The notes under the pieces are model-generated. The model saw only the letters and a list, made by a program, of their open reading frames with translations, had not been told where the DNA came from and did not search any database. Shown here in pieces: positions 33,899 to 46,298 of a stretch of DNA of 64,000 nt (position 1 is the first letter of the stretch; every line of letters begins with the position of its first letter). The position numbers and the translations under genes are program-made. The stretch comes from Flaccisagitta enflata (lineage: Eukaryota; Chaetognatha; Sagittoidea; Aphragmophora): contig OZ231127.1 of the NCBI GenBank assembly GCA_965153355.1, forward strand, positions 35,278,001 through 35,342,000. Direction: 5' to 3'.

Positions 33899-34141
33899 TT
33901 TTTAGTCGCGTGCACGCGACTCTACGACCCGCTATGTCCGTCTGTCTGTCTGTCTGTCGGTCAGTAACGCTTTGCTTTTTTTGTCGTTTTACATCATTTT
34001 AAGTCATTTTTAGTTATTGGAATTTATCTTAAGCCCATTTTGTCTTTCAGTCTTTTAGTCTTTTAGTTTTTTTGTTTTTTAGTCTTTTTAGTCTTATGGT
34101 CTCAACAACCGCACGCGACTGTAAGGTGTTGGCCTTGTTTT
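33899..34141 (-). mobile_element. Family A element, GACTAAAA subtype, complete
   Basis: TTTTTAGTCGCGTGCACGCG, CTCTACGACCCGCTATGTCC, (GTCT)n, AACGCTTTGCTTTTTTTGTC, TTTTAGTCTTTTTAGTC, ACCGCACGCGACTGTAAGG TGTTGGCCTTGTTTTC. The 5' word GTCGCGTGCGG and the 3' palindrome are both perfect. Confidence 0.85.
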
Positions 34142-34326
34142 CTTAATCGCAGACTCGCGACTCTATGGCACGGCTAGCACGCCTTAACATGGTGTAGATC
34201 TGTAGAGGCAATCTGCAGAGGCTTAGTGGGTCAGTTGGTCGGTATATCACTATAGATCAGACTCTATCACGCTTGTGTTTAAAAGTGTGAAAACGAGCAT
34301 TTCCAACCCATGTTTTTTCTGTGTTG

Positions 34327-34480
34327 ATTTTAGGCGCGGACACGCTACTCTACACCTTGCCGTGTCGATCGGTAGCTCCGTCCGTCGGTCCGAAATATTT
34401 TTGAATTGCGAGCGGTTTTTGCATTACTGCCCCTGCCCAACTGTCCGCGACTGTCTTGTTGTTTATTCGGCCTTGATTTT
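34327..34480 (-). mobile_element. Family A element, GTCGCGGAC subtype
   Basis: TTTTAGGCGCGGACACGCTA, CTCTACACCTTGCCGTGTCG, GTCCGTCCGTCGGTCC, TTTTTGCATTACTGCCCCTG, CAACTGTCCGCGACTGTC, TTTATTCGGCCTTGATTTT. A weaker A fragment in the same orientation lies just before it (34,142-34,255). Confidence 0.78.
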
Positions 34481-34542
34481 TAATTAGGGTTGTGTGGTTG
34501 TTTGGTTTGTTTTTCTTTTTTCTCTTGGTTTTTTCTTTTGTT

Positions 34543-34756
<214 letters not shown>

Positions 34757-34975
34757 ATAGACGGGCTTTCCCGATAGATGGCGATGATGAGCGAGTTGTC
34801 CTCTGGTTGTTGTTGTTGTCGTCCTCGTGCTGTTGTTGTTGTCGTTCTCTTTGACTCGCTCATCGAAATATTTTTAGATAAAGGAAAAAGAGGCCGATAT
34901 AGATGAAAGTTCTGTACGAAAGAGAGGTAGAAGAAGCACCCTCTTTTTCATAGATGCGAGGGTGCATCTGAAAGG

Positions 34976-35277
34976 AACAAGGCCGACCGGGCAACGATGC
35001 GTCCGGACTGTGTCTCTGCGTGTACGTGTGTATTGATCATGTGAAATATATAGAGAGACAGATGGACAAACAGATGGGTAAAAAGATTGAGTAGTAACGG
35101 AGGCTCTCAAAACATGTTGGATGATCATTTGTTTCAGGATAGGATCTCACTGTGGTCATAAACAGCCGAAAAACACTGTTTTTGCACAGGCGTTACGGAC
35201 CGACCAATCGACTGACCGACGGACGGACGGACAGACCCTCTCATAGAGATGCGCTCCTGACGGACGAATCTAAAAAG
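34976..35277 (+). mobile_element. Family A element, GATGCGTCC subtype (long form, copy 1)
   Basis: AACAAGGCCGACCGGGCAAC GATGCGTCCGGAC, a 190 bp body with GGAGGCTCTCAAAACATGTT, CGTTACGGACCGACC, (GACGGAC)n, AGACCCTCTCATAGAGATGC ... GACGGACGAATCTAAAAAG. It matches 59,717-59,983 over its whole length. Another A 3' end (AGATGCGAGGGTGCATCT) lies at 34,951-34,968. Confidence 0.8.
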
Positions 35278-35335
35278 AATGCCTACAACGACAGTACAAC
35301 GTACAATTTTGTCACAGAAGAGGAAGAAGAAAAAC

Positions 35336-35511
35336 AACAAGGCCAGATACCCAGCTACCCAAATTTTGTGCGGGTGGGCAATGGCAGTGGGTGCTTTGTG
35401 CAAGAGCTGTGATGAAAAGACTGCCTGAAAACTGCCTGAAGACTGCTGAAAACTGATAGAAAAAAAAGTGGAGCAGATTGACCGACCGACGGATCGTGCA
35501 TGCGACTAAAT
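35336..35511 (+). mobile_element. Family A element, divergent
   Basis: AACAAGGCCAGATACCCAGC, GTGCGGGTGGGCAATGGCAG, an ACTGCCTGAAAACTGCC stretch, GACCGACCGACGGATCGTGC ATGCGACTAAATC. The tetranucleotide tract is very short here. Confidence 0.7.
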
Positions 35512-35825
35512 CATTCAAAAAGACTACATGATAAGAGGAAAGTAAAAAAAAACGTGGAAAACTTGAACACAATTGTTCATTGATAATCGCCGATGAACAG
35601 ACAGATGGGTAGAAGGAAGGACAAACGGGAAAACACAATGGTTTTGGTCAACAGAATGCCAAAAAGATCCCTATCCTATCGGTCCCAGCGATATCTGGAC
35701 TTGGGATTGAGGACGATGATGACAAGAAGGATTAAGTAAATGGGATTCAGTAAAATCCATGACAAATGTTCCGGCTTCTGGTGCTTCACATGGCAAAAGT
35801 TGGGATTATTTTGTTATCTTGCTTT

Positions 35826-36463
35826 TAAGTTATATAACGCCACGGAGTCTTACTGCAAGCAGTGGGACATACTGCTGAATGCGAAAAAAACAAAAAACAT
35901 GTATTTCGGCAAGCGTTTTATCCTGCCTAAACTTGTTCTCGACGGAAAGCAGATTGACTGGGTTGAGTCATGGACTTATCTCGGTGTCCATCTTCGCTCT
36001 CACAAAAACTTCAACTGCAGCATTATGAAAAAGTCAAAGCTTTTTATCGCTGCGCCAACGCCATTCTAAGAATTGACGGCCGATCGGATGAAATGGTGAT
36101 GCTCCATTTACTCGAGACTCACTGCGTTTCTGTCCTCACTTATGCCATAGAAGTGATTGATGTCGCTGACAGAGATGAACGGCGTAGACTGCGTGTAGCC
36201 TACAATTCTGTATTCAAAAGAATCTTTGGCTATCGCGATTGGGAATCGGTGACTAATTTGCAACATGCATTGAAGCGTCCCACTTGGGAGGAACTGACTG
36301 AAAAGCGAACGACCAAATTCCAAAAAAGTATCTCTGAATACTCTCTTTTTGCTCGTTGAGTAATTCTGCACTTTTTTTGTTTGTTGCTGTTTTCACATTT
36401 GTTTTGTGCTACATGTTTACCATGTGAATAAACTGGATATATATATTATATATAATTGGGACA
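35826..36463 (+). pseudogene. LINE (CR1/L2-clade-like) reverse transcriptase C-terminus, 5'-truncated
   Basis: The first frame (to about 36,025) encodes YCKQWDILLNAKKTKNMYFG, LVLDGKQIDWVESWTYLGV and SHKNFNCSI. After a one-base shift near a GAAAAAG run (about 36,024-36,035) the second frame encodes KVKAFYRCANAILRIDG, LLETHCVSVLTYAIEVI, DERRRLRVAYNSVFKRIFG and RPTWEEL, and stops at 36,357-36,359. These are the thumb and post-RT motifs of non-LTR retrotransposons (YLGV; RLRVAYNS..R.IFG). The 3' tail ends with AATAAACTGGATATATATAT, typical of an element ending in a short AT repeat. No endonuclease or RT palm is present, so it is a dead 5'-truncated insertion. Confidence 0.88.
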
Positions 36464-36495
36464 AATATGTTGATTTTTTCCCCTCTTTTTAATTG

Positions 36496-36640
36496 ATTTT
36501 TTTAGTCACTTGCTGCGCAACTTTAGAACTCACTTTGTCCATCAGTCAGTCTGTTGGTCTATCAGCCCATCTGACTGTTGGTCCGCTGGTTTGTCAATCC
36601 GTTGATCCATCATGAATGTTGATTTTTGAGCATTTGTCCT
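36496..36640 (-). mobile_element. Family A element, 3' part
   Basis: TTTTTTTAGTCACTTGCTGC GCAAC, CTCACTTTGTCCATCAGTCAG, decayed (GTTGGTC/CATC)n. The 5' end is not identified. The following minisatellite may be its internal array. Confidence 0.65.
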
Positions 36641-36870
36641 TGATATCTGCCTTCCTCAACTTTTTCCATGACATTTGTCCAGATTGACTTTGTTTATGAC
36701 ATCTGCCTTGATTGAATTTGTTCAGGACATCTACCTGGATTGACTCAATGACCTAGGTAACAACATCTGCCTTGATTGACTTTGTTAATAAAATCTGCCT
36801 CCCTGAGCCTGTTCTGCTTAATTGCAACTGCCTTTATCATCTTTGTCCATGACATTTGTGTGTGGTTCTG
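36640..36870 (+). repeat. ~45 bp minisatellite (GACATCTGCCTTGATTGACT)
   Basis: Five or so units containing ATGACATCTGCCTTGATTGA CTTTGTT, with the last unit divergent (36,800-36,860). Adjacent to a family A 3' end. Confidence 0.8.
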
Positions 36871-37197
36871 TTGCGTCGCATTTTTATGTAATACCATTTC
36901 ATGTCGTCGAGTTGAGTCATGTTGTCGAGTTGAGGTATTTGGTTTAGTTTTGTTTCGTGGTAACTGGTTGTTATGTCAGGTTATTATTGTGATGTGTTGT
37001 TAACTTGTTATGTCACGGTGCAAACGAGTACACAATTTTACACGTCAAAACAACTTTCATGAGATTTTCTTTTTTACCGATTCTTTGATTTTCAATCAAG
37101 ATAATGTATTTTTCCGTGATACAAATTAATTTTTTGCATAACAAGATAGATTTTAGTATGATATGCGTATGAGAAGTTAAAATAAAGGGTGCAAAAT

Positions 37198-37436
37198 GGA
37201 CGGATTTACTTAAAGAATCTGATTTCGTGCAATGAACATGTCTCGCGTAAAATTCTAAGACTGTCTCTGAACGTAGAAATTTGCATTTTGAAAAACATGG
37301 CGTCAGTGTTAATACTTTTAAGAAAAGGGCCATATTCTTAGAAATGCAAAATTATATGTTCAGAGAGAGTCTTAGAATTTTACGTGATAACATATAAAAC
37401 TTTTTGTGCAATTATCTTAAAGAAATCTGGCTTTAT
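37198..37436. repeat. Fold-back element, ~110 bp arms
   Basis: GGATTTACTTAAAGAATCTG ... GCGTAAAATTCTAAGACTGT CTCTGAAC ... TTTGCATTTTGAAAAACATGG is mirrored after a ~20 bp loop by CCATATTCTTAGAAATGCAA ... GAGTCTTAGAATTTTACGTG ... CTTAAAGAAATCTGG. The arms are roughly 80 percent complementary by eye. Confidence 0.78.
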
Positions 37437-37887
37437 CGATGCGAGATCAATACCATTGATCATTTATTCCTTTTGACTAATTCTAGGGAGCATGCAAAAT
37501 GCATAGAACTTTAGTTTTGTCTATATTTTTGCTGCATAGCAGCACATTTCATAACATAACAGAATGATTTTTCGAATTTGATGGTCCTCTAGACCACGAC
37601 TGTGCTATGATTTCTCATATTGTGTCAATCTATTAGTCACCCAGCTTCCAGGTGATCACAATTTGGTTATGAAAAATTCATATCACTTAAAAAAATTGTA
37701 TCCCATGATTTCTTATCAGACCCTGTTCTAAGTCAAAAAAGGGAAATAAAAGAGAAACAGAAAAAATACAGTATCATTTATCTATTTTATATGCATGCCA
37801 AATTCCAGCATTCTGGTTTTATCAGAAGTATCCACATTCTACAAGGCTTAAATTCGCCTTGGAAAATTTTCAAGCTTCACGACAGAA

Positions 37888-38246
<359 letters not shown>

Positions 38247-38670
38247 ATTCTATTTGCGCAGGCTCTTCATTTGTTTCCAGATTTGTTCCAGCTCATTATT
38301 CACCGGAGAATTTTCTATGAACCAAAGGCACAAACACGTCTGCGCCCACTCAGATCCGTAACACGTGTGCGCGCGCGCACTCATGTGTCCGCGCGTGTAC
38401 ATATTGCAGCACCCCGTGACAATTAGACAAACAACATCCCTCATTTTCAGTTTAACATTAAATTTGCCCCCCTCCTTTAATCATTTTTCTGCAACATATT
38501 TTTACGTGTGCCGAAGCAAGCCTGTGAGAGGTGGTCTCTAGCTGTCCAACCATCGGAAACGCAATCGACCATCCATCTTGCGCACATATTGGTCTATAAC
38601 AAGGGGTGCAAAAAAATCCGAAATGGGTTTATGAAAAAAAAATTCAGTATTTGCTCTGATTAGATAGATA

Positions 38671-38782
38671 ATAAGGCCGGATATACGTTCAATACCCGAA
38701 GGTGGGTGGACAGGGTCGGAAATGCGCGTTTTAACACTTTCCAACTCGATCGTCACCGACAAACTAATGCTCTATAATAAAA
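38671..38782 (+). mobile_element. Family A element, short and decayed
   Basis: ATAAGGCCGGATATACGTTC, GGTGGGTGGACAGGGTCGG, AAATGCGCGTTTTAACAC, TCGTCACCGACAAACTAATG CTCTATAATAAAAG. The palindrome is lost. Confidence 0.6.
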
Positions 38783-38869
38783 GAGGTGAGAGAAATCAAC
38801 AATAATTAGGCTCCAAAAGCTGACAACTGGTTCAATTTCAATGTTCCAAACTTAAATACTGATAAGAAA

Positions 38870-39008
38870 TGGCACAAGCACTAGCACAAACACAAACAAA
38901 AGCACAAACACATGCAAAAACACAAGCACATGCACAAACACAAGCAATAGCACAAGCACAAGCAAAAACCCATGAACAAGCACAAACCCATGAACAAGCA
39001 CAAGCACT
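38870..39008 (+). repeat. Hexamer-based repeat (CACAAG/CACAAA)n
   Basis: CACAAGCACAAACACATGCA-type units for about 140 bp, partly organised as 12-18 bp blocks (GCACAAACCCATGAACAA twice). Confidence 0.88.
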
Positions 39009-39059
39009 CCTCTCCTTTTTTCTCCTTTTGCTTTGACCCTTTTAACCTCGGAACAGTCG

Positions 39060-39550
39060 CTCACAATCCCTATCTGGGTTCAGACACGTTCATGCTATAT
39101 TTTCAACGCTGACAGCTGTGGCGAACCAATCCCTTAACATTCACCATTTAAGGGAAGTGGAAGCGGTTGACCGCTTGCAATTTGATGGGTGGGATAGCTG
39201 CTTGTAATACAACATCAAAATGAGAGCGGTCTGAGGGTGCTAACTGCTAACTTGAAATCTGAGTGTTTGAATTTGGTTCAATTATCAATCTTTTTAAACA
39301 ATTGCTTCAAAGGAATACAATGAAAACCTTACTGAATGATACATGAGAAAACAACATGTATATACACCTGAACCCCGCAATGACGGATGTCAAAGGAAAG
39401 ATAAATTGGCTTTATTATCAGCAAAATTCTTTTATTACCAATATAGAATAAAAAGAGATGACCCAGATTTCATACCCGTTAAAAGCAGACTTTTGTTGCT
39501 CTTGGAACCATCATAGCAGGATGTAACTGTATTTCTGCCTCTAGAGCTTC
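39060..39550. other. No recognisable feature
   Basis: Mixed-composition DNA without repeat arrays or convincing open frames. Confidence 0.5.
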
Positions 39551-39555
39551 AATAA

Positions 39556-40035
39556 CAAGTCATCCAAGGATCGCACATGGTCAGCGGTACCCGATGCCCT
39601 GCTTGGAGTGATTAGCTGAAAAAGTGGAGTGAGAGCAGGGCAGCAGCCCCAAAGGGCCGATGTCCTGTAGGACAGGGGTGAATTTCCATACGTCCTGAGA
39701 GGGCATTTTTGGGGTAATTTTCCATAATATTCATTGGGAATTTTAAATTTTCCTCAATTTTTTGTCAATTTGCCATGTTATTCAATGGGAATTTGAGGCC
39801 CGGGAGGCTGGATTTAGGGCCCAAGAGGCTGGATTTGAGGCCTAAGAGGCTGGATTTGAGGCCAAAGAGACTGGATTTGAGGCCTGAGAGGCTGGATTTG
39901 AGGCCTGAGAGGCCAGATTTGAGGCCTGAGAGGCTTGAGAAGCTTCAAGGGGGGGGTACGTACGGAAGGACGTACGTAATTTTTTGCCCCTGTGTCCTAC
40001 AGGACATCGGCCCTTTGGGGCCGCTGCCCAAAAAG
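39556..40035 (+). mobile_element. Family R array element (copy R5)
   Basis: AAGTCATCCAAGGATCGCAC, GGTCAGCGGTACCCGATGCC, CAGCCCCAAAGGGCCGATGT, CAGGGGTGAATTTCC. Six to seven 21 bp units of GGCTGGATTTGAGGCCTGAGA follow (39,805-39,935), then GGGGGGGTACGTACGG and the inverted arm CCTGTGTCCTACAGGACATC GGCCCTTTGGGGCCGCTGCC. Confidence 0.87.
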
Positions 40036-41210
40036 CGTTGAAAATGTTCTTAAATTAAAACAATTGTCTGAAGCTAGAGTTTCTTCAAAAGGCTTTTGAC
40101 ACACAAAGCGTGTGTTGGTCAGTTGGCTACAAAATATTCTACACTAGTGCCCACTGCCCAACCATATGTCTTTAAATCAAGGTTTTTTAGCAAAACTGGT
40201 TGGAAAGTTGCACTAATATTTGTGAAAATAACTCACGTTTTGATGTTAGGATCTTACTTCTTTCCTCTCATTATAGAGAACATGTTTTAGAAAAACACCA
40301 TACATAGATAAAATTAAAAAACATTTTAGCTATCATTTATCAAATCAGAAAGTTTGTTTTTCAGGTATCATTGGGCAAGGCATTGCCAGGCAAAGCAGAT
40401 CAATTTGAGGTTTGGGAGCGCTGATTAGAAGATTGAGGGTGCAAAAACATATCCTATCAAGATACTATCTAGAGCATAAGTATATCAACAAACATTTAGA
40501 GCTATAACTCCACTAAAAATGAAAAATCCATATAAAAATCAGTGAGATTCTGAAACTACTTCGAATTTCTGACACACTGCTGCAAACCGCATTCATCTCG
40601 CGCAAGGCGTTTAGAAATAAGAAACAAAACAAGATTAACACTTTATTTGATAAATTACAAAAATATTGCATCTAGTTTCTTTTTGATTTTTAAATGTAGT
40701 AAAATAGTTTCTTTTTAGATAGATTGGAGGTCTTTTTCATCTGACTTTTTGTCCTAGATACAACGCCAAACATTTTCTTAGTTTACTTCAACCCAACTGA
40801 GTTATTGCGATGGCAAATGACTCAAAAGCGAGAACATGGTATTGACAAAGGAATGGTTTAAAAACACTGAAGGAGTGTGAAGCTATCATACATTTGTACT
40901 AAATACTAGTCTTAAATTATATATAAAATCCATGTAAAGGCAATAATTGAAGCTCAAAGAGGTATTACTAACTATAAAGCTTTTTTTATATATTTTTTTT
41001 TAAATCCTCTAATGACAAATAAACTAATTCCTATTTTGTTGATATACTTTTGCTCTAGATAGTAAGAGATTGGAAGAATTAGGTCTAGTATCATTTTCTG
41101 AAACATGCATTTGTCTTGATTTTTCCACTTAATTTGGTCCAAATTGCACATTGGACCGTCCAATGTGCTCAAAGCTTGAATCGTACACTTTGTTCAAATG
41201 CGCACAAAGC
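40036..41210. other. No recognisable feature
   Basis: AT-rich. Some fragments recall the R family (GGTTTGGGAGCGCTGATTAG near 40,420) but are too short to support. No long frame. Confidence 0.5.
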
Positions 41211-41489
<279 letters not shown>

Positions 41490-41736
41490 CAAGAGCGAAA
41501 TTATGCAAATTCTTCCTTAAATTCGCTATCGCGAAAGCAGCTGCTGTGATCACGTTACGTTGCATGATCATGAATAATCTGGGGCCGGGTCGTTAATGCG
41601 AAATATCTTACGATTCGTTGGCGTTCTTCTAGTGGGTGATTTTGCGGTTCAGCAGACGCGACAATCGTTTGGCAATGAGGCTATTAGCTTCGTTTAAAAG
41701 GAATATCACAAATCTCTCTCTCCAAAAGGAACAATA

Positions 41737-43368
41737 CCGGGTCATCAGCCTGAGATGCCGGATTCTGTTAAGCTTTTACCCAGAGATGCCACATATCTCG
41801 GATTTCATACTGATTGTCTTTTGAAGAGCATAGATTGACGTTTTTTGTATAAAAATTTCATCCAAATCGGTCAAGTAGTTCAGATTTTACAAGTCTTTGA
41901 AGCAAAAACTAATTTTCTCTCAATGGCAGAATTTTCAATAAAAATCATGAAAGACAGCGTCTTCAATTTTTTCTTTTTTTTAACGGTTTGAGCTTGGGAA
42001 CATGTTAATGGTCTAGTATGAAACAAAATTAGATGTAGTTTCATAAATTTGTCAAATTACCTTTTACTTAGGACTAATCTTGTGTCCCTGGCACAAAATA
42101 TTGCAAAATGAGGGAATGGGGAAAAACGCCATTCCTCCATTTTCCCATCAATAAACAGAAGTGGCAGAAAGGTTGTTTTCCACTTAGATACGTGTAAAAT
42201 CTAAACTACTTGACCAATTTTGATATAAATAATAATATAAAATTTAAGCTATCAAAGGAAGCAAGCTTTTTACGACTTGCTCTTCGAGATGATAGCTGTT
42301 CCGTCGAGTTACAATTTACGTGGCAAAGAAAATTAACCAGTCAGTAGTTCATAAGAACCAAAAGCGAGAATTGTTACCATGCAACTGCTAAAAATTGAAA
42401 ATTCTATGTTCAAAATATCCAAAATTGACCAGTCACTAGTTTTAAAAATCAAAAGTGTAAATCAGTAAAGGAAAAAGTTGCATATTCACCAAAATTTTCA
42501 ACGACTTTCCAATATATAAAAATAAAGACTATAAATACTTCCATATAGAAAATATGATGCTTTTATAAGTGCAAATAATATCCGTGATTATTCTCTGAGC
42601 AAATACTAAAGATTTTATGATACTAAAAAACCATTTGTAAAGAGAGAAAAAAAAAATCTGATTTGATCATTGTGCCCTCACGGCCCCCAAGTTAGTGAGT
42701 CATTTAATGGGAAAGCATGCTATTCTTCGCTCGCGACGGCCGCCAATAACTTTGAAAAACTTGACGCTTTTTTCATCTGCAGTAAGAGAATTGTTCAAAT
42801 GCTCAGCATCTTGCCGCAATTTAATCTCCCATGCTTTTTCCACTTGACATTCCAATTTTGTCATGTCGTGAGTGATAATCACCCCGTTCCATTTCTCCAT
42901 TCCTCTCAGCTTCTTTGCCATCAGGAGCATTGCCCTCTTTTTTTCTGAGCATACAAATTTAACGACCAGGGGGCGCAAATTGCTACTGTTTGATGTTCCA
43001 ACACGAAAATGATGAACAATGTCCGTAGAAGGATCCAGGTCCAGGTCCAAGTCACCAGCAAGCAATTTGATCATGGCAAGATCGTCATCTGTTTCCTGTT
43101 GACCAAAAATGATGATGTTGTTTCTCTTTCGTTCGCGCAAGACCCATTCTGGAACAAATTGCACAGGTGTGCCTTTATTCATTGTGGCAGGGTTGGTTGA
43201 ACTTTGTGCAGAATTGTGAATTTCATCCACTTTTTTTTTTTTGATGAAATTTTGATACAAAAAACGTCAATCTTTACTCTTTAAGAGACAATCAGTGTGA
43301 AATCCGTGATACATGGCATCTCAGAGTAAAAGCTTAACATTATCCGGCATCTCAGGCTGATGACCCGG
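41737..43368. mobile_element. TA-flanked 1.6 kb TIR element carrying an ORF1-like frame
   Basis: Left end CCGGGTCATCAGCCTGAGAT GCCGGAT. The right end is its inverse (ATCCGGCATCTCAGGCTGAT GACCCGG). TA lies at 41,735-41,736 and 43,369-43,370. Similarity between the ends continues for about 130 bp (AAGCTTTTAC; GACAATCAG; AACGTCAAT). The interior holds the minus-strand frame at 42,700-43,260 and AT-rich non-coding DNA. No transposase recognised. Confidence 0.85.
42700..43260 (-). CDS. LINE-type ORF1 fragment (RRM-like core), 186 codons
   Basis: I recognise the ORF1 signature of non-LTR retrotransposons: RERKRNNIIIFG at residues 42-53, RPLVVKFVCSEKKR at 96-109 and ITHDMTK at 129-135. A charged C-terminus ends GGRRERRI. 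In complete ORF1 proteins this RRM-like core follows a coiled coil or zinc region, and the frame's start lacks that, so this is a fragment. It lies wholly within a TIR element whose right TIR begins just upstream. The open frame has no internal stop, which is notable among so many dead sequences, but a protein role is unproven. A LINE 3' end lies 6 kb away (35,826-36,463); whether they belong to one family is unknown. Confidence 0.7.
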   Translation of the reverse strand: MYQNFIKKKKVDEIHNSAQSSTNPATMNKGTPVQFVPEWVLRERKRNNIIIFGQQETDDDLAMIKLLAGDLDLDLDPSTDIVHHFRVGTSNSSNLRPLVVKFVCSEKKRAMLLMAKKLRGMEKWNGVIITHDMTKLECQVEKAWEIKLRQDAEHLNNSLTADEKSVKFFKVIGGRRERRIACFPIK

Positions 43369-43640
43369 TATACCTATTGTAGATTTTCACCGACTGACAG
43401 CTTTCACAAACTAGCATTAAACACAATTAGACTTTTCTTGTACTTGGTCTGGTTCAAAGACTGCCTTACAGCACTGACGCGGTTCATGGTTGTTATTCTG
43501 CATCTCATATTAGTACTATGCTCAAGGACAGTCTTTGTTCAAAGCCACTGAGACTTCTTTTGCATTTGCACTCCCATGTGCATTGACAGCCTTCTAGCGC
43601 CTATTCGTTGCGACAAAGGAAAATAAGAATACTAAGAAAC

Positions 43641-43975
<335 letters not shown>

Positions 43976-44192
43976 TTGGCAGTCGTCATTCTGGTCGCAT
44001 AGGGATTAAGTGTCAAACTTCAATTCATTTGTCTTTTAAATTTCCTATGGGATAAATGGAGAAGCTTTCAGTGATATGAAGTAGAAGTAGAAATGTTATG
44101 GAGTTCAGAAGATGGTTTATGTGCGAGTCTCACTTTTTCTTGCTCTAGAACTCTCTGGTTCTGGCTTTCTGTTTGTCTGTACAACTGTCTGA

Positions 44193-44288
<96 letters not shown>
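44193..44288 (+). repeat. (TC)n microsatellite
   Basis: TC array of about 90 bp ending in TTTCTCTTT. Confidence 0.97.
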
Positions 44289-44289
<1 letters not shown>

Positions 44290-44732
44290 TATTTCACTCT
44301 CCCTCTGTTAAAGCGCAAAAGGCGGTTTCATATTTCTTTATGTGCCATTAAGACTTAAGAGATCCCGAAGAGAGAACAAAAGTGTGGAAAAGAGAGAGAG
44401 AAAAGAGAAGTAAAGGCAAAAGGAACAACAGGAAGAATACGGAGAAACACAAAAAAAATATGAGAGGTTAAGAGAAGCATAAAACGGCAGATATGTACCG
44501 GCATTCAAGAGTCAACGATACGCACACGCGCCTCGCTTGGTGTTGGCGAGTTGAAATAGCACCGTTCAACGCTAAAGAAACTGCTTTGTGAGGGAATATT
44601 GAAAATGGAAGAGTTAACTTTTAGTCTGACAAACTGATTTGATGAGGGGTCATCTAAAAGTCCTTGTTGTAACCGCGGCAGAAATCAATATGGAGATACA
44701 AAAGAACAAAGGAGCAAAAGATAAAATTACCA
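44289..44732. other. No recognisable feature
   Basis: Purine-rich to mixed sequence (GAGAGAGAAAAGAGAAG near 44,390) without a frame or repeat that I can define. Confidence 0.5.
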
Positions 44733-45297
44733 ATAACAGTAGGACATCCCAGACAAAATGCATTATCATGAAAGAATAAAAGGGGTTTCTCAAACTGACC
44801 ATCGACATCCCCTAGGACCAAAATGATTGTTGTTTCATGATTTTTTTGAAAAATGTGCAACGGGTGCTCTTTGATAAATCGCTTGCTAAGGACACGAAAA
44901 TCGCGAAAATCGCGAAAATCGCAAAAAATGCTTATATTAGCTGTTTAAATCTTTTCTTAATCTTAATTACCCCAGTCTTATAGCAGTTATCCTAGTTGGT
45001 GCAGCTTCTTTGATAGATGAACCTTTATGGAAAAGAAAAATTTTGGTTCTGATCATCATGTACATCTGATTAAATCACTATTTGTACAGTCAAAAAATGC
45101 AAAAATGGCGAAAATTTGAAAAATGAGCTTATTTCGTCCCTTCTTGACCATATCAATCATCTTATCTTCACTCACCCCATTCATTCAACCATTATGTGAG
45201 CTGCATCAGCTTTATAACCTGAGTCCTTAAGCAAGTCTAAAAAAAATTGAGCGCTTTAGAAGCTTTTGGAGTATGTCTAAGGAAGGGTGGCATTGGG

Positions 45298-46214
45298 CAC
45301 CCTGATTTTATTCTTTTTAGATTTGGAATTACAATGATCTACGATCGTTTCTTTCCTTTTCTCCAGAATTTTCGTTTATGACCTCATGAACGGCCATATC
45401 GCTCATTTCTTCATTGAGTTTTTAGGGCTGGATTGATTTTTAAGCTGCTACGTCATTCTTTCGTATAGTGAAGCCATTCCTTCCTTTGGTGGTGATTGAA
45501 TATGTTACATCAGTCCTTTGTTCACTTATTTGCAAACATAGAAGTGCTATATCTAAGTGCGCTTACTCACCTCAAAAACCGGTCTTGTTTGTTCGTTGGT
45601 TGAACAGTCAGTCGGTTGGTCCGTCACGCAAACGTTTGACAATCCACACAACGCATCTATTGGCCTACATGGCCTTGACGATATTTGAGGGCGTTGTTCT
45701 CATCCTTAACTACTGATTTCAGTCGGCGTATTTTTAGATACGTCCTCGCTCCTCTATGACATGTCCGTTTGTTTGTTGGTTGGTCAGTTGGTCACACAAA
45801 CATCCAACTCCCTAAATATGAGGTTCTGTCAACAGAAAAGCAGTCAGCCTCTTAATTCTTTCGTACATTTGATCATTCTTTCAATCATTCAAGCATTAGT
45901 TAATCATTCATTTATTCGTTCATTTATTAGTTCATTCATTAGTTCATTCATTCATTCATTCATTCATTCATTCGTTCATTCATTCATTCATTCATTCATT
46001 CATTCATTCATTCATTCATTTATAGAATCGTTTATTCATAAGAAACATTCTTAAAATGAAAAAAAGGGTTTTAAAGAAAAAAAGAATATTTTTCCGTTTT
46101 ATTTTCGGTTTTCTCAAATCTCGATAAGCATAAGCTGTAACATGGGATTTTTCATAAACGAAAATTCCGCTTCCCAACGAAAAATCGATTGTAATTCGCA
46201 CTCGATTCAGGGTG
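45298..46214. mobile_element. 917 bp TIR element nested in copy 2, empty site in copy 1
   Basis: It starts CACCCTGA and ends TCAGGGTG, with TGGG directly before (45,294-45,297) and after (46,215-46,218). Copy 1 has the uninterrupted site CATTGGGCGTGG at 27,227-27,238. Related inverted sequence continues inward (GAATTACAAT; GAATTTTCGTTTATGA in both ends), giving TIRs of about 90 bp. CAC ends with a 4 bp duplication fit the Chapaev/CMC type (inference). The interior carries a family A-like fragment (45,730-45,800) and an ATTC array. Confidence 0.87.
45880..46020 (+). repeat. (ATTC)n tetranucleotide repeat
   Basis: TTCATTCATTCA array with GTTCATT variants, inside the 917 bp element. Confidence 0.95.
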
Positions 46215-46298
46215 TGGGCGTGGAGGTTCGACGCCCCAGCCCACTCATATGCTACAGTATTGTAACCCATTGATAATTTTTGATCTGTTTTTGGCTCC

